64,000 bases of DNA from Gammaproteobacteria bacterium (GCA_028820325.1 JAPPJO010000082.1:1-64000); one strand, 5' to 3'; shown: positions 53,501-62,026, numbered from the stretch's first letter. Notes: generated by a model not told the origin, from the sequence alone. Program-made: numbers and translations.

Positions 53501-53688
53501 CGGGCCGCGAACTGTGGACCATCTGGCAGCGCCAGAAGGAGGTGGGCAACTTCCTCGGCACGCAGGCCGGGAATCCCGGTCTCCCGGTTCTCGACCCCGA
53601 AATGGGCACGTCCGATTTCGGGAGCGCGAACCACAGGCTCATGGCGCCGCTTACGAGCATGCACCTCGAGATGCGGGTCACCTTCTGA
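50542..53688 (+). CDS. SusC/RagA-type TonB-dependent receptor
   Basis: 1048 residues. Signal peptide (LPAAAFLVLVPGVQAQ), carboxypeptidase-D regulatory-like domain (TLTGTVTDRQTGEPLAAVQV), DEIIVTGTPGG, plug (IEVRGTGSFNLGSNPLIYVD, IIKGPAAATLYGTEASAG) and a barrel ending SMHLEMRVTF with terminal Phe. The ATG at 50542 has GGAGGAG upstream; the longer open frame to 50464 lacks a signal. It is about as similar in style to the 31560 receptor as SusC paralogues usually are. The partner SusD follows at 34 bp. Substrate unknown. Confidence 0.93.
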   Translation: MLRRLCLLSLPAAAFLVLVPGVQAQQATLTGTVTDRQTGEPLAAVQVFIAEPSIGALTQQNGRYLLAGVPAGTHSVTAQRIGYTSSTIEVTVTADETTLLDFQLTEEALGLDEIIVTGTPGGTQRRAIGNAVATLEAAQVTQEVAVLNMQDLLTARTPGVQFARAGGNVGTGSAIEVRGTGSFNLGSNPLIYVDGVRVNNNSQAGPDLGNEREVNVLNDFNPQDIESIEIIKGPAAATLYGTEASAGVIQIITKRGAEGEAQFDASVRMGTNYLRNPAARIGTKWTCQNSFDPPCREGDGLVPYNAYEESNVLIDQGAFPWPQDELFQRGLSQSYNLGVRGGTQNYRYFLSGNYDNDEGITYYNWNKALRLRANVGVVFSENFSLDVSTGYVDGKTRFLSPADGDGGIWEDLAWGNGFCYPRINGRNACARLMGFQEHLPSDVAKLEATREFSRFTGSGTLNFTTGDWLSSRVVVGLDKGWDENNVLWPLEVQLSPVYEETASGLVVLERPVTTNFTADWSATARVPLTDSWGTATSVGAQYYFERLSMLGTTGRGFASPFSRTVNQTPPASADLNFDYIENKSIGFYVQEEFSYNDRLFLTGAVRFDDNSAFGAELEPETYPKVSATWVMSEESFWNFDMVNSFRLRGAWGQAGRQPDAFAGTNQYSVIPGAGGTTALDPSNPGNPAVGPERSTELEVGFDVALLDDRVSAEFTYFDQKNEDALLAVALPPSLGFGGVTQRNLGRIDNWGWEASVNTRLYEGSGISVNLGLNGSYVMNRIKDLGSFAGTREIRIGLPYPNYSEPRYYVMSAQFDPNGPVRNAYGENVSAMCDAGVIIGPDGTPATVPSGTGPTDQYGVILGGPLIPCADAGYNIMAGPAFFPYRFSVNPSISLLDNAVSIHLLADGGYGKVGLDGAQEWGHRYNNSYDSRCECDPVWVAGDRYRSQATWGYFDADFWKLREVGVRYNFTQAMANRIGADRASLSFSGRELWTIWQRQKEVGNFLGTQAGNPGLPVLDPEMGTSDFGSANHRLMAPLTSMHLEMRVTF

Positions 53689-53722
53689 TGTTGTCCGGGA
53701 ACGAAATACCGTCGGAGGATAG

Positions 53723-55201
53723 ATGCATATGAACAGCTTTCCTGAATACGCGCGTACCGCGCATTGGATGCGGCAAGCGCTCGCCGTGCTGGTGACGGGC
53801 TTCTCGCTTGCGGTGCTCGGCGCCTGCAGCGATGTGCTGGAGGTCGACCTGCCCGCCCAGCTCACGGACGAGGCGCTGGTGGATCCGGCCGGGGCCCAGA
53901 CCCAGGTCAACACCATCATCACCCACTTTCAGAACACCTACAACGACTACGTATGGGAGATTCACGGCCGCGAGGACGGCGGTGAAGTCTATCTCTGCAG
54001 CGGCGGCACCGACTGCGGACACTTCCAGTACAACTACCAATTCCGGTTCCTCGACTTCATGACCGCGCGCAGCTTCGCCGCCGGACTGCACGACAAGCTC
54101 GAGAACGAGTGGACTGCCGATCAGGTGTCCAATCGGGCCCGGTTTCTGGCGATCGCTTCCCTATACGAGGGGGCCGTCTTCAACCTGATGGGCTCAACGA
54201 TGTGCGAAGTGTCCATCGACGGGGGACCGCTGATGACGCCTGCGGAGACCCTGGGCATGGCCGAGGACCGGCTCACGCGGGCTCTCGGCGAGATCGGGAG
54301 TTCCGGAGACTTCGAGATGCCTTTCGATATCGCCTCGAGCGCCCAGGCCATGGCGTACGGGCTGCGTGCGCAGGCGCGCTGGATGGCCGGCGACGGCTCG
54401 GGTGCGCTGGCCGATGCCCAGCAGGTGCCACAGGGGTTCGTCGCTTACGTCACCCGGGATCCGGGAGACCCGGTGCGCCGCAACAAGCCCTACTACGCCG
54501 GCACCTTCATTCACTACGGTGAGCTGTACGACGTCATCGACTGGTGGGAGGGACCGCCCAACCCGGTGACCGGTGCCCCGTGGCCAGATGTCATTCCCTT
54601 CACCGGCTACCTGAACCTGGGGATCCTGCCCGACGGGCGGGCGATCCGGGCGGACGGCATTCCGATCCGCACGGCGGGCGACCATCGCATGATGGACGAG
54701 GACGCCGCCGTGCCCGACTCGCGCGTGCAGCACATGGAGGCGGAGATCCAGGGGGTCGGGGTGGAGTCCTTCGTCAACGCCAGGTACGACGCGGAGGGCG
54801 CCGACATTCCCCTGGTCAACTGGAAGGAGATGGTGCTGATTCGCGCGGAGGTCGAGGGCGGCCAACGGGCGATCGACCTGGTCAACGAGCTCCGGGCCGC
54901 CGACGGGCTGCCGCTGGTGACCTACGCGAATCCGGGCGATGCCGAGGAGATCCGCTACATGATCATCGAGGAGCGGCGCCGGGCACTCTTCCTCGAGGCC
55001 CGCTACTTCATGACCAAGCTCCAGAACCCGGATCTGCTCTGGTTCCCGCGGGATGTGGGCGCCACTCTGCGCGGCGGCCACCAGCTGCAGGGCGGGGTTC
55101 GCTTCCTCATGCCCGACAACGAGTATCACCTGAACGAGAACACGACCATCGCCGATCGTGCAACGCTCTGCGATCCGGCCACGCGGCCCGTCGGCTTCTA
55201 G
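53723..55201 (+). CDS. SusD/RagB-type outer-membrane lipoprotein
   Basis: 492 residues with a lipoprotein signal (LAVLVTGFSLAVLGAC) and the start SDVLEVDLPAQLTDEALVDP, very like the other SusD in this window. Helical repeats and the conserved C-terminal IEERRRALFLEARYFMTKL are present. It would bind the ligand of the SusC encoded just upstream. An inserted region with TDCGHFQYNYQFRF is not shared with the first SusD. A strong hairpin follows the gene. Confidence 0.9.
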   Translation: MHMNSFPEYARTAHWMRQALAVLVTGFSLAVLGACSDVLEVDLPAQLTDEALVDPAGAQTQVNTIITHFQNTYNDYVWEIHGREDGGEVYLCSGGTDCGHFQYNYQFRFLDFMTARSFAAGLHDKLENEWTADQVSNRARFLAIASLYEGAVFNLMGSTMCEVSIDGGPLMTPAETLGMAEDRLTRALGEIGSSGDFEMPFDIASSAQAMAYGLRAQARWMAGDGSGALADAQQVPQGFVAYVTRDPGDPVRRNKPYYAGTFIHYGELYDVIDWWEGPPNPVTGAPWPDVIPFTGYLNLGILPDGRAIRADGIPIRTAGDHRMMDEDAAVPDSRVQHMEAEIQGVGVESFVNARYDAEGADIPLVNWKEMVLIRAEVEGGQRAIDLVNELRAADGLPLVTYANPGDAEEIRYMIIEERRRALFLEARYFMTKLQNPDLLWFPRDVGATLRGGHQLQGGVRFLMPDNEYHLNENTTIADRATLCDPATRPVGF

Positions 55202-55235
55202 ACTGGTTCGACGCCGGACGCGGGTTTGTGACGCA

Positions 55236-55267
55236 CCGACCCCGGGGCTTGCCGGCTCCGGGGTCGG
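55236..55267 (+). terminator. Hairpin terminator after susD
   Basis: CCGACCCCGG pairs perfectly with CCGGGGTCGG around a 12-base loop, 35 bp after the susD stop; CTCGTTCCTT follows. It probably ends the susCD transcript before the NHL gene. Confidence 0.6.
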
Positions 55268-55333
55268 CTCGTTCCTTGCCGGCGCGTCAGCGGACTCGGC
55301 CCCGAAGAAGCATCCCGCCCTGAGGAGGACGTC

Positions 55334-56509
55334 ATGAGAATCGACTCGTCGAGGACCCGGGACCGCGCGCGGGTGGCCGTCTCGCCGTACTGGTGGACAC
55401 CGGTCGCGCTCCTGGCGGCCCTCACCGGCTGCGGGCCCGTCCCTGAGGCATCGCCCGCGACGGATGACGCCGCCGGCCCGAAGGGGGGCGACGACCGCAC
55501 CGGCCACTACGAGGTGGTGGAGGGGTGGTGGAAGGCCGCCGCCAGCCACGACGAGGACTGGACCTGGGGACGTGTCGCGGGCGTGGCGGTGGACAACCCC
55601 GACCGCATCATCGTGGTGACCCGGGGCGACCTCCCGGTGGACTTCGACGACGACCGCCCGTGGGCCGAGCAGGCGCGCCCCGGCAACTTCATCGTGGTGG
55701 TCGACCGCAACGGCAACATCATCGAGAACTGGAGCCAGTGGGACTCGATCATGCGCGAGCCGCACACGGTCTACATCAGTCCCTACGACCCGGAGCGGCA
55801 CGTCTGGGTCATCGACAACCGGCGCATGCAGATCTTCAAGTTTACCAACGACGGCAGCGAGCTGGTGATGGAGATCGGGCAGGCGAACTATCCCACGACC
55901 ATGGTGGAGGCGCGCGCCAACGACGAGCCGTACGTGTTCGGGCGCCAGGCCGACATCGCCTTCCTGCCGGACGGGAGCTTCTACGTGGCGGACGGCTACT
56001 GGAAGACCCGGGTGGTCAAGTTCAGCGCCGAGGGCGAGTACCTGATGGAGTGGGGCACGCCGGGCGACGGGCCCGGGGAGTTCGATCTGCTGCACAGCAT
56101 CGCGGTGGACGCGGACCGGCGCGTCTATGTGGCGGATCGCCGCAACAGCCGGATTCAGGTGTTTACCGAGGACGGCGAGTTCATCGAGGAATGGCCCGAT
56201 ATCTTCGACCCGGTGAACATCTACATCGACGAGAGCCATGCCGTGTGGGTGCTGGACGCGACCCTCAACCGGCTGCTCAAGTACGACCGCGACGGGCGGC
56301 TGCAGGACACCTGGGGAGCGTACGGCGAGGCGGGCGCGATCGGGCGGCCGCCGTGGCCGGGCGGGCTGGTGCTGCCCCACCAGGCGGCGGTCGATCAGGA
56401 GGGCAACCTGTACGTCGCCTCCTACAACGGCGGGCACGTGCAGAAGTTCGTGCCCAGGCCGGGGGCCGACCCGGCCAGGCTGCTGGGGCAGCCGATGCTG
56501 CTGAACTGA
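55334..56509 (+). CDS. NHL-repeat beta-propeller lipoprotein
   Basis: 391 residues with a lipoprotein signal (WTPVALLAALTGC). NHL-type propeller blades follow: GVAVDNPDRIIVVTRGD, NFIVVVDRNGNIIENWSQW, DIAFLPDGSFYVADGYW, SIAVDADRRVYVADRRNSRI and AAVDQEGNLYVASYNGGHVQ. The pattern is that of the peptidylglycine alpha-amidating lyase-like NHL group, but amidating activity in bacteria is not established and metal ligands cannot be assigned here. It follows the susCD terminator and precedes the symporter pair on the same strand. Confidence 0.88.
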   Translation: MRIDSSRTRDRARVAVSPYWWTPVALLAALTGCGPVPEASPATDDAAGPKGGDDRTGHYEVVEGWWKAAASHDEDWTWGRVAGVAVDNPDRIIVVTRGDLPVDFDDDRPWAEQARPGNFIVVVDRNGNIIENWSQWDSIMREPHTVYISPYDPERHVWVIDNRRMQIFKFTNDGSELVMEIGQANYPTTMVEARANDEPYVFGRQADIAFLPDGSFYVADGYWKTRVVKFSAEGEYLMEWGTPGDGPGEFDLLHSIAVDADRRVYVADRRNSRIQVFTEDGEFIEEWPDIFDPVNIYIDESHAVWVLDATLNRLLKYDRDGRLQDTWGAYGEAGAIGRPPWPGGLVLPHQAAVDQEGNLYVASYNGGHVQKFVPRPGADPARLLGQPMLLN

Positions 56510-56557
56510 GGGGCGGGCGCTTGCCCGCAGCCGCTGCCCCGGGCATCTTTCCCGGCC

Positions 56558-56791
56558 ATGTCCCGACCCGATCCTCCCCGTAGCCATCTCTGGCCGCGCA
56601 CCCGCGACGGGCGCATCGCGGTGGTTGCGTTCGTCCTGCTGTTCATGCTCGCCATGCCGCCGGTGACGCACAGGGTGCTGAACCGGATCGAGCCGACCTT
56701 CCTCGGGCTGCCGTTCCTGTACGTCGCGCTCTTCGTGGTCTACTCGGTGCTCATCGGCGTGCTGATCTGGGCCTACCGGCGGGGTTTGTAG
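56558..56791 (+). CDS. DUF3311-like small membrane protein
   Basis: 77 residues with two membrane helices (IAVVAFVLLFMLAMPPV and FLYVALFVVYSVLIGVLIWA). The segment VTHRVLNRIEPTFLGLPFLYV is typical of DUF3311, which is regularly encoded immediately upstream of SSS symporters, as here (13 bp). It is probably an accessory subunit of the transporter. Confidence 0.8.
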   Translation: MSRPDPPRSHLWPRTRDGRIAVVAFVLLFMLAMPPVTHRVLNRIEPTFLGLPFLYVALFVVYSVLIGVLIWAYRRGL

Positions 56792-56804
56792 AGGTGGCTC
56801 CCTG

Positions 56805-58295
56805 ATGGAAACCTGGGTCGTCGCCACCAGCCTGATCTTCATCTACCTGCTGATAACGCTCGGGGTGGCCGTGGTGGCCAACCGGCACATGTCGGTGGAC
56901 ATGGAGGACTTCCTCCTGGCCGGCCGGCGCACGGGGTTTGTGGTTCTATACCTGACGGTGGTGGCCACCTTCCACTCGGCCTTCGCGTTCCTGGGTTCGG
57001 GCGGGTTCTTCTACACCCACGGCATCGGCTTCTGGGCGGCCGGGGCGTGGACCGTGCTGGTCGGCGCCATCACCTACGTCATCGGCACCCGCATCTGGGC
57101 GCTGGGGAAGACGTTCGGCTACATCACCCCGGCGGACATGCTGGCCGACTTCTACGAATCCGAGGCGGTTCGGGTGGCGATCGCGCTGTTCTCGGTCCTC
57201 TTCACCATCCTCTACATCCAGGTGCAGGCCCTCGCGCTGGGCTACATCGTGGAGGTCGCCTCGGACGGGCGCATCTCGTTCGAGGTCGGCGTGTTCGTGA
57301 TGCTCGCGGTGGCCGCGGTGCACCTGGCGATCGGCGGGCTGCGGGCGGTCTACTGGACCGACGTCATGCAGGGCGTGTGGATGTACGTCGCGGTGTGGGC
57401 GGGGGCGCTGGTGCTCTCGTTCGAGCTGTTCGGGGGGCCGATCGAACTCTGGCGGGCGGTGGCGGAGCAGCGTCCCGAGCTGCTCACGCTTCCCGGACCG
57501 GAAGGGCTGTTCACGCCGGGCATCTGGGTGGGGATGGTCATCACGCTGTCCTTCGGCATCGTGCTGCAGCCGCACATGATGATCCGCTACTACACGGCGG
57601 TGGACGGGAGGACGCTCAAGCTGCTGGGCGCGACAACCCCCATCTACCTGATGACGCTCTACATCCCGGCGGCTCTGGTTGGCCTCGGGGGCGCCCTGGT
57701 GCTCCCGGACCTCGCCCAGGCGGACCGCATCTTCCCGGAGCTGCTCTTCTCCTTCGCGCCCCCCTGGCTCACCGGCCTGATCCTGGCCGGCGCGGCGGCG
57801 GCCGCCATGTCCACCCTGGACTCCATCCTGCACGCCAACATGACCGTGCTGACCCGGGACGTGTACCAGCGCTACCTGGTGCGGGACCGCAGCCAGAAGC
57901 ACTACGTGCGCGTCGGCCAGGCCATCGTCCTGGCATTGCTGGTGGTGGCCTACTGGCTGTCGCTCCAGGAAGGCGCCCTGCTGGTCAGCATCATCAACCT
58001 CTCGGGCTCGGGCGCCCTCCAGTTGCTTCCCGCCATCATCGGCATCTGCTTCCCGGGCGGCCGCTCGCTCAGCAAGGCGGGCGTGCTGGCCGGGCTGGCC
58101 GCCGGCGTGGCCACCCTGTGGTGGTCCCTCCTGCTCGATCCGAACCCGATGGGCATCCACGGCGGGCTCTGGGGCCTTGCCGCGAACTTCGTCGTTGCCG
58201 TTGCGGTATCGGCCGTCACGGCAGGACCGTCCGCCAAGACGGTCAAGCGCGTGCACGGGGAGGTGGAGCGGTTCGTGTACGGGGAGGAGCAGTAG
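56805..58295 (+). CDS. Sodium:solute symporter (SSS/SLC5 family)
   Basis: 496 residues, about 13 predicted helices. Family motifs include SVDMEDFLLAGRRTGFVV near the start, GGLRAVYWTDVMQGVWMY, GIVLQPHMMIRYYTAVDG and AGAAAAAMSTLDSILHANMT, the last being the helix-8 region with Na+-binding serine and threonine. It takes up an organic solute with sodium; the substrate is unclear. Together with the DUF3311 protein, NHL lipoprotein and SusCD it may form an uptake route for one nutrient. Confidence 0.92.
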   Translation: METWVVATSLIFIYLLITLGVAVVANRHMSVDMEDFLLAGRRTGFVVLYLTVVATFHSAFAFLGSGGFFYTHGIGFWAAGAWTVLVGAITYVIGTRIWALGKTFGYITPADMLADFYESEAVRVAIALFSVLFTILYIQVQALALGYIVEVASDGRISFEVGVFVMLAVAAVHLAIGGLRAVYWTDVMQGVWMYVAVWAGALVLSFELFGGPIELWRAVAEQRPELLTLPGPEGLFTPGIWVGMVITLSFGIVLQPHMMIRYYTAVDGRTLKLLGATTPIYLMTLYIPAALVGLGGALVLPDLAQADRIFPELLFSFAPPWLTGLILAGAAAAAMSTLDSILHANMTVLTRDVYQRYLVRDRSQKHYVRVGQAIVLALLVVAYWLSLQEGALLVSIINLSGSGALQLLPAIIGICFPGGRSLSKAGVLAGLAAGVATLWWSLLLDPNPMGIHGGLWGLAANFVVAVAVSAVTAGPSAKTVKRVHGEVERFVYGEEQ

Positions 58296-58304
58296 AAGAT
58301 CGCC

Positions 58305-59051
58305 ATGCCCCAGGACGACCCCCCGCGCCGAGGTCCGCCCCGCCGCTACAGCGACAAGGAGGTCGGCCGTCTGCTGAAGTACGCCACCGAGCTGCAGCGG
58401 TCGAACGAGGCCGGTGGGCCCGGTGGCCAGGAGGGTCGCGGGATGACGCTGGCCACACTGCAGGAGGTGGCCGCGGAGGCGGGGATCGAGCCGCGCTACA
58501 TCCAGTTGGCGGCGGCCCGCATCGACGGCCCGGAGCCCACGGGACTCAGAGACTCGCTGGCCGGCACCCCGCTTCTGGTTCGCGCCGAGCGGATCATCCC
58601 GGGCGAACTGCGGGACGAGGACTACGAGCAGATCGTCACGGAGATCCAGATGGCTACCGATGTACCGGGCGACACATCGATGGTCGGGCGCATCCTGACG
58701 TGGAGATCCGAAACTTCGGACTACCAGACTCGCTCCCTTCAGTTGATCGTGGCGTCGCGCAACGGCGAGACGCGCATCCAGGCCGAAGAGCGCCTGCAGA
58801 GTTACGCGGGAGCGCTCTACGGCGGTGTCGTGGGCGGAGGCGGGATGGGAATCGGGATGGGTCTCGGTTTCGGAGTGGGCCTGGGAGCGCTGGGCTCGGC
58901 TCTCTTCGCACTGGCCTTTCCCTTCGCCCTCACCGGCACACTGTACGTGGCGATGCGCCAGGTCATGAAATCGACCGGACGCAAGCGCCGCGCGGAGGCG
59001 GAAGCGCTGGTGGACCGGATCGCCCGGTACGTGCAACTGCCATCGCAATAG
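58305..59051 (+). CDS. Hypothetical membrane-associated protein, 248 aa
   Basis: The N-terminal about 65 residues resemble a small SHOCT/AHH-like helical module (SDKEVGRLLKYATELQ, GMTLATLQEVAAEAGIEPRY). A middle domain follows (RAERIIPGELRDEDYEQIVT) and a Gly-rich hydrophobic C-terminal segment (YGGVVGGGGMGIGMGLGFGV, LFALAFPFALTGTLYVA). The final part is basic. The family is recurring but unnamed, often annotated only as hypothetical in Gemmatimonadota-like genomes. It starts 10 bp after the symporter stop and is probably co-transcribed. Confidence 0.7.
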   Translation: MPQDDPPRRGPPRRYSDKEVGRLLKYATELQRSNEAGGPGGQEGRGMTLATLQEVAAEAGIEPRYIQLAAARIDGPEPTGLRDSLAGTPLLVRAERIIPGELRDEDYEQIVTEIQMATDVPGDTSMVGRILTWRSETSDYQTRSLQLIVASRNGETRIQAEERLQSYAGALYGGVVGGGGMGIGMGLGFGVGLGALGSALFALAFPFALTGTLYVAMRQVMKSTGRKRRAEAEALVDRIARYVQLPSQ

Positions 59052-59063
59052 CAGGCGGTACAC

Positions 59064-60239
59064 GTGAGTTGCGCCGGTTCCTCGATCAGCTCCTGGCCAT
59101 GGTCATTCTCCTGGTGGTCACCAAACTGGCCGCCCAGGAGGGAGGCTTCGCTGGCCCTGATCGCCCTCGCTGCAGTGTCCTGCGATTCTGCGGAGGGACC
59201 GGAGGCGGTTGCGATTCCTCTGACGCCGTTCACGTCTTCGCCAGCCCCTCTTTCCATTAACGGGTATCTGGCACTCACCACCGAGGCCACGGCGTGCGTC
59301 GTTGACGACTACGAAACAAGGGTTCACTGCATCTATCGTGACGGTGAACAGGCGGATGTCTTCGGACGGCAAGGCGGAGGTCCGGGGGAGTTCCGTACCC
59401 GACCCCGGCTGGTCACGCGCGGACCTGACGGTACCGTCGCCGTCATCGGATACAACTGGATCGCGCTATTCGAGCCTACCGGAAGGTTCGTTTCCGAGGC
59501 GCCGGTGCCAAGGAGTATCAGGCTCTCGGGATCGGCAGACTCGGTGTTGATGGGCTCCCAGCTTGAAAGCGATGGTCCATCGCGTTCCGTGCATGTGCGG
59601 CACCTGGAAATCGATATCGCAACAGGGGAGATCCTCTGGGAACGGTATTTCCCGACCGCGATAGTCGCGCCGGCCGACTGTCCCCCGTTCGTGTTCTCCA
59701 CGGGAAGCACCCGTCGGAGCCTGGGTAACGCACGAAGGTTTCCGTCCGGCGGCATCGTCTTCGCCTCCCTTTGCCGCGGACAAATGCTGTACCTCTCCGA
59801 CCCGGACGACGAGTTCGGGATCCTGGTACAGCCTCCCCTGCACACGCTCGAGTACCCCACCCGCAGAGATGTGGAGCGCTACCTGGAAGCCTGCGAATTG
59901 CCAGCCACGAGGCTGCTCAGCCTGCCCTGCGAGGTTGAAGAATACCGACGGAGACCCAAGTACTACGGCATACACTACTGGGTCGACGACCAGGACCGGC
60001 TCTGGGTCCTCACCGACCGCGACCGCGAGCGTTACTCCTACCTAGACGTGTACACGGGACCCGAGTTTTCCGGCTCGGTGCGCGTGCGCCATCGGGGCGT
60101 GGGCTTCGACGTGCTCGGCTCGACGCTCGCCGTGCTGGTCGAGCGTCCGGTCGGACCTGACGATGCCGATGCGATCCCGGACCGCGGAATCGACTGGTAC
60201 GACATCCAGCGGCTGAAGTTCGGGACGCCGATCCCGTGA
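59064..60239 (+). CDS. 6-bladed beta-propeller lipoprotein-like protein
   Basis: Propeller features are clear: DVFGRQGGGPGEFRTRPRLV with the G-x-GPGEF motif, GPDGTVAVIGYNWIALF, and a late blade DDQDRLWVLTDRD. The start is unclear. The GTG at 59064 gives an odd Trp/Ser-rich leader. The lipoprotein-like stretch SLALIALAAVSC begins at about 59148 behind GGAGGGAGG, with only a CTG at 59151 as possible start. The first about 85 bases read better in another frame (LDQLLAMVILLVVTKLA), so a frameshift near the start is possible. No dsbA-like or cysteine-rich gene is next to it. Confidence 0.7.
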   Translation: MSCAGSSISSWPWSFSWWSPNWPPRREASLALIALAAVSCDSAEGPEAVAIPLTPFTSSPAPLSINGYLALTTEATACVVDDYETRVHCIYRDGEQADVFGRQGGGPGEFRTRPRLVTRGPDGTVAVIGYNWIALFEPTGRFVSEAPVPRSIRLSGSADSVLMGSQLESDGPSRSVHVRHLEIDIATGEILWERYFPTAIVAPADCPPFVFSTGSTRRSLGNARRFPSGGIVFASLCRGQMLYLSDPDDEFGILVQPPLHTLEYPTRRDVERYLEACELPATRLLSLPCEVEEYRRRPKYYGIHYWVDDQDRLWVLTDRDRERYSYLDVYTGPEFSGSVRVRHRGVGFDVLGSTLAVLVERPVGPDDADAIPDRGIDWYDIQRLKFGTPIP

Positions 60240-60348
60240 CGAATTGGTTTGAGAGCGTCTGGCTCAGCGCAACGGAGGCGTGACACCAAGATGTCGTTGA
60301 CACGTAGCACGGGCTACGTTATACTTGCTCCCGAGAGAACTCAGAATC

Positions 60349-60639
60349 CTAGTGGTAGTCAGTTATCTCCACTTCCCTGGGACCATCGGATGCCCAAACG
60401 AAGCAGACTCGGTATTGCTTGTTGATCTTGATCGCCCACTGCCCTGCTCGCTCTCGGTGCAGCTTATGCAGCCCGTATCCAAGACCTTTGAGATCTTGCA
60501 GGCTCATCGCGTAGTTGAGCGCGTCCAACACTTCCATCGCCGCGGAGAACAAATGGGTAGGGCACGCCTTTCGGGCAGCTTTGGTATTCTGCCCGTCGAA
60601 GATGTCTTCCGTGCCCTTGTCGCCGAATGAGACGATCAC
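60349..60639 (-). CDS. higB: HigB-like (RelE/ParE superfamily) toxin
   Basis: 96 residues from GTG 60639 with GGAGGG upstream. The sequence fits HigB toxins: IVSFGDKGTEDIFDGQNTKA, LDALNYAMSLQDLKG, LHKLHRERAGQWAIKINKQY and RVCFVWASDG-REVEITDYH. These are ribosome-dependent mRNA endonucleases neutralised by HigA. The antitoxin gene starts 27 bp away but on the opposite strand, instead of directly downstream on the same strand as in usual higBA operons. Confidence 0.85.
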   Translation of the reverse strand: MIVSFGDKGTEDIFDGQNTKAARKACPTHLFSAAMEVLDALNYAMSLQDLKGLGYGLHKLHRERAGQWAIKINKQYRVCFVWASDGPREVEITDYH

Positions 60640-60666
60640 GGTAACGACCCTCCAAAGGAACACCCA

Positions 60667-61005
60667 ATGATTCGATTGCCGAAGAACCGTCCTCCCACCC
60701 ACCCTGGCCTGCACGTGACGAGGGTCATAGCCACGCATGGGCTTACGCAGACGAGAGCTGCCCGAGCGCTCGGGATTTCATTCCAGCGGCTGAACGCCGT
60801 CATCAACGAGCGGCGAGGGGTTACCCCGGATACCGCGCTGCGACTTGAGAAGTTGTTTGGGGTGTCCGCTGGCTTCTGGCTCACCAGCCAACTAGCATGG
60901 GATCTCTGGCACCAGATGCGAGAAGAATCCACAATATCCGCGGTTGGCCGAATCGAGCCGGTTCGAGCCGACGAGCGCCAGGAAACGCCGGTTGGCATCC
61001 GGTAG
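60667..61005 (+). CDS. higA: HigA-like antitoxin, XRE-family HTH
   Basis: 112 residues. HigA hallmarks: PTHPGLHVTRVIATHGLTQT, then the HTH AARALGISFQRLNAVINERR, GVTPDTALRLEKLFGVSAGF and WLTSQLAWDLWHQMR. AAAGGAAC precedes the ATG. HigA proteins bind their own promoter and the HigB toxin. The C-terminal extension (TISAVGRIEPVRADERQE) is slightly longer than usual. Divergent from higB, see above. Confidence 0.88.
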   Translation: MIRLPKNRPPTHPGLHVTRVIATHGLTQTRAARALGISFQRLNAVINERRGVTPDTALRLEKLFGVSAGFWLTSQLAWDLWHQMREESTISAVGRIEPVRADERQETPVGIR

Positions 61006-61195
61006 GTTCTCATCAAGATCATTTGTCTTCGGTCTCCGAGACACGAGAGGACGTTCGGTCGAGTTTCCAAGATAAGGACTACTTTATCCTAGCCTATCAG
61101 TGCTGTGCTGTCAAGTGTCACTGCTACCAGTTGACAAGAAGGGCATCGCATACCAGATTACTTCCTGCGTATCTACTTGCAGGAGGTGCATGAGA

Positions 61196-62011
61196 ATGCC
61201 AGAGACGACAAAGCCATCGCGGACCCGAAGCCCGGAACATCCAGCAATCGCACTCGAAGACGCCATTGAGCGCACCAGGACACTCTACGAGCAGGAGCAC
61301 TTCAATGAGGTGCCAGCGGCAACCGTTCTGGACCACTGGGGATATCGCCCCAAGAGTGGCCTCGGACAACGGATCCTGGCAGCCCTCCGACACTACGAAC
61401 TCCTGGAAGAAAAGGGTAGCGGAGATCAGCGGGTAGTTTGGCTGTCCGAGAACGGCAAGGTGCTGGCGCTCAAGGCGCCCGCTGATCCAGGGTGGATTGA
61501 AGCGTGCCGGGAAGCAGCGTTGGCTCCGACGATCCACGCGGCTCTCTGGGAGAAGTGGAAGGAAGGCGGTCAACTCCCCTCGGAAAGCACGATGCGTTGG
61601 GAACTGGCCAACCGAGGGTTCAACCGGAAGGCGATCGACAGCTTCAGCGCAACCTTCCGGGCTACGTTGCAGTTCGCCAGCCTGCTTGGTGATGGCGTTC
61701 GCGACACGCCTTCGGGCGAAAGCGACGCATCAGACCCGCGCGAACCGGAACCCGATGCCCTTGCCGAAGAGCCGGAGAGCAGCCCGAGGACCATTGACCG
61801 ACCGATGCCGTCGACGGATGCCTCGACAACGAAGGACTGGGACTTGAACATCCCGCTTGTGAGCGGCGGTCAGGCTGTCTTGAGAATCCCCATCCCATTG
61901 AACGAGACGGACTTCGAACTGGTGAAGGCAGTCGTCAACGCGAATCTGGACGCACTCAAGCAGTCCATCACTCGTAAACCGGCGGGGATGGAAGACCCGG
62001 AAGAGGAATAG
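61196..62011 (+). CDS. Hypothetical protein, possible winged-helix regulator
   Basis: ATG 61196 is preferred over 61190 because AGGAGGTG then has normal spacing. 271 residues: an N-terminal helical domain like a winged helix (LEDAIERTRTLYEQEHF, VLDHWGYRPKSGLGQRILAA, LRHYELLEEKGSGDQRVVWL), a second helical part, an acidic linker (about 175-215) and a C-terminal beta-strand motif GGQAVLRIPIPLNETDFELV. The last motif occurs in several orphan DNA-binding-like proteins of mobile regions. It follows the toxin-antitoxin pair. Confidence 0.6.
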   Translation: MPETTKPSRTRSPEHPAIALEDAIERTRTLYEQEHFNEVPAATVLDHWGYRPKSGLGQRILAALRHYELLEEKGSGDQRVVWLSENGKVLALKAPADPGWIEACREAALAPTIHAALWEKWKEGGQLPSESTMRWELANRGFNRKAIDSFSATFRATLQFASLLGDGVRDTPSGESDASDPREPEPDALAEEPESSPRTIDRPMPSTDASTTKDWDLNIPLVSGGQAVLRIPIPLNETDFELVKAVVNANLDALKQSITRKPAGMEDPEEE

Positions 62012-62026
62012 CCCCGAACCTCCCCC

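Noticed and set aside
50317..53922. Minus-strand open frame of about 1200 codons
   Set aside because: Antisense of the SusC gene; the product has no recognisable domain and the sense frame has a complete receptor.
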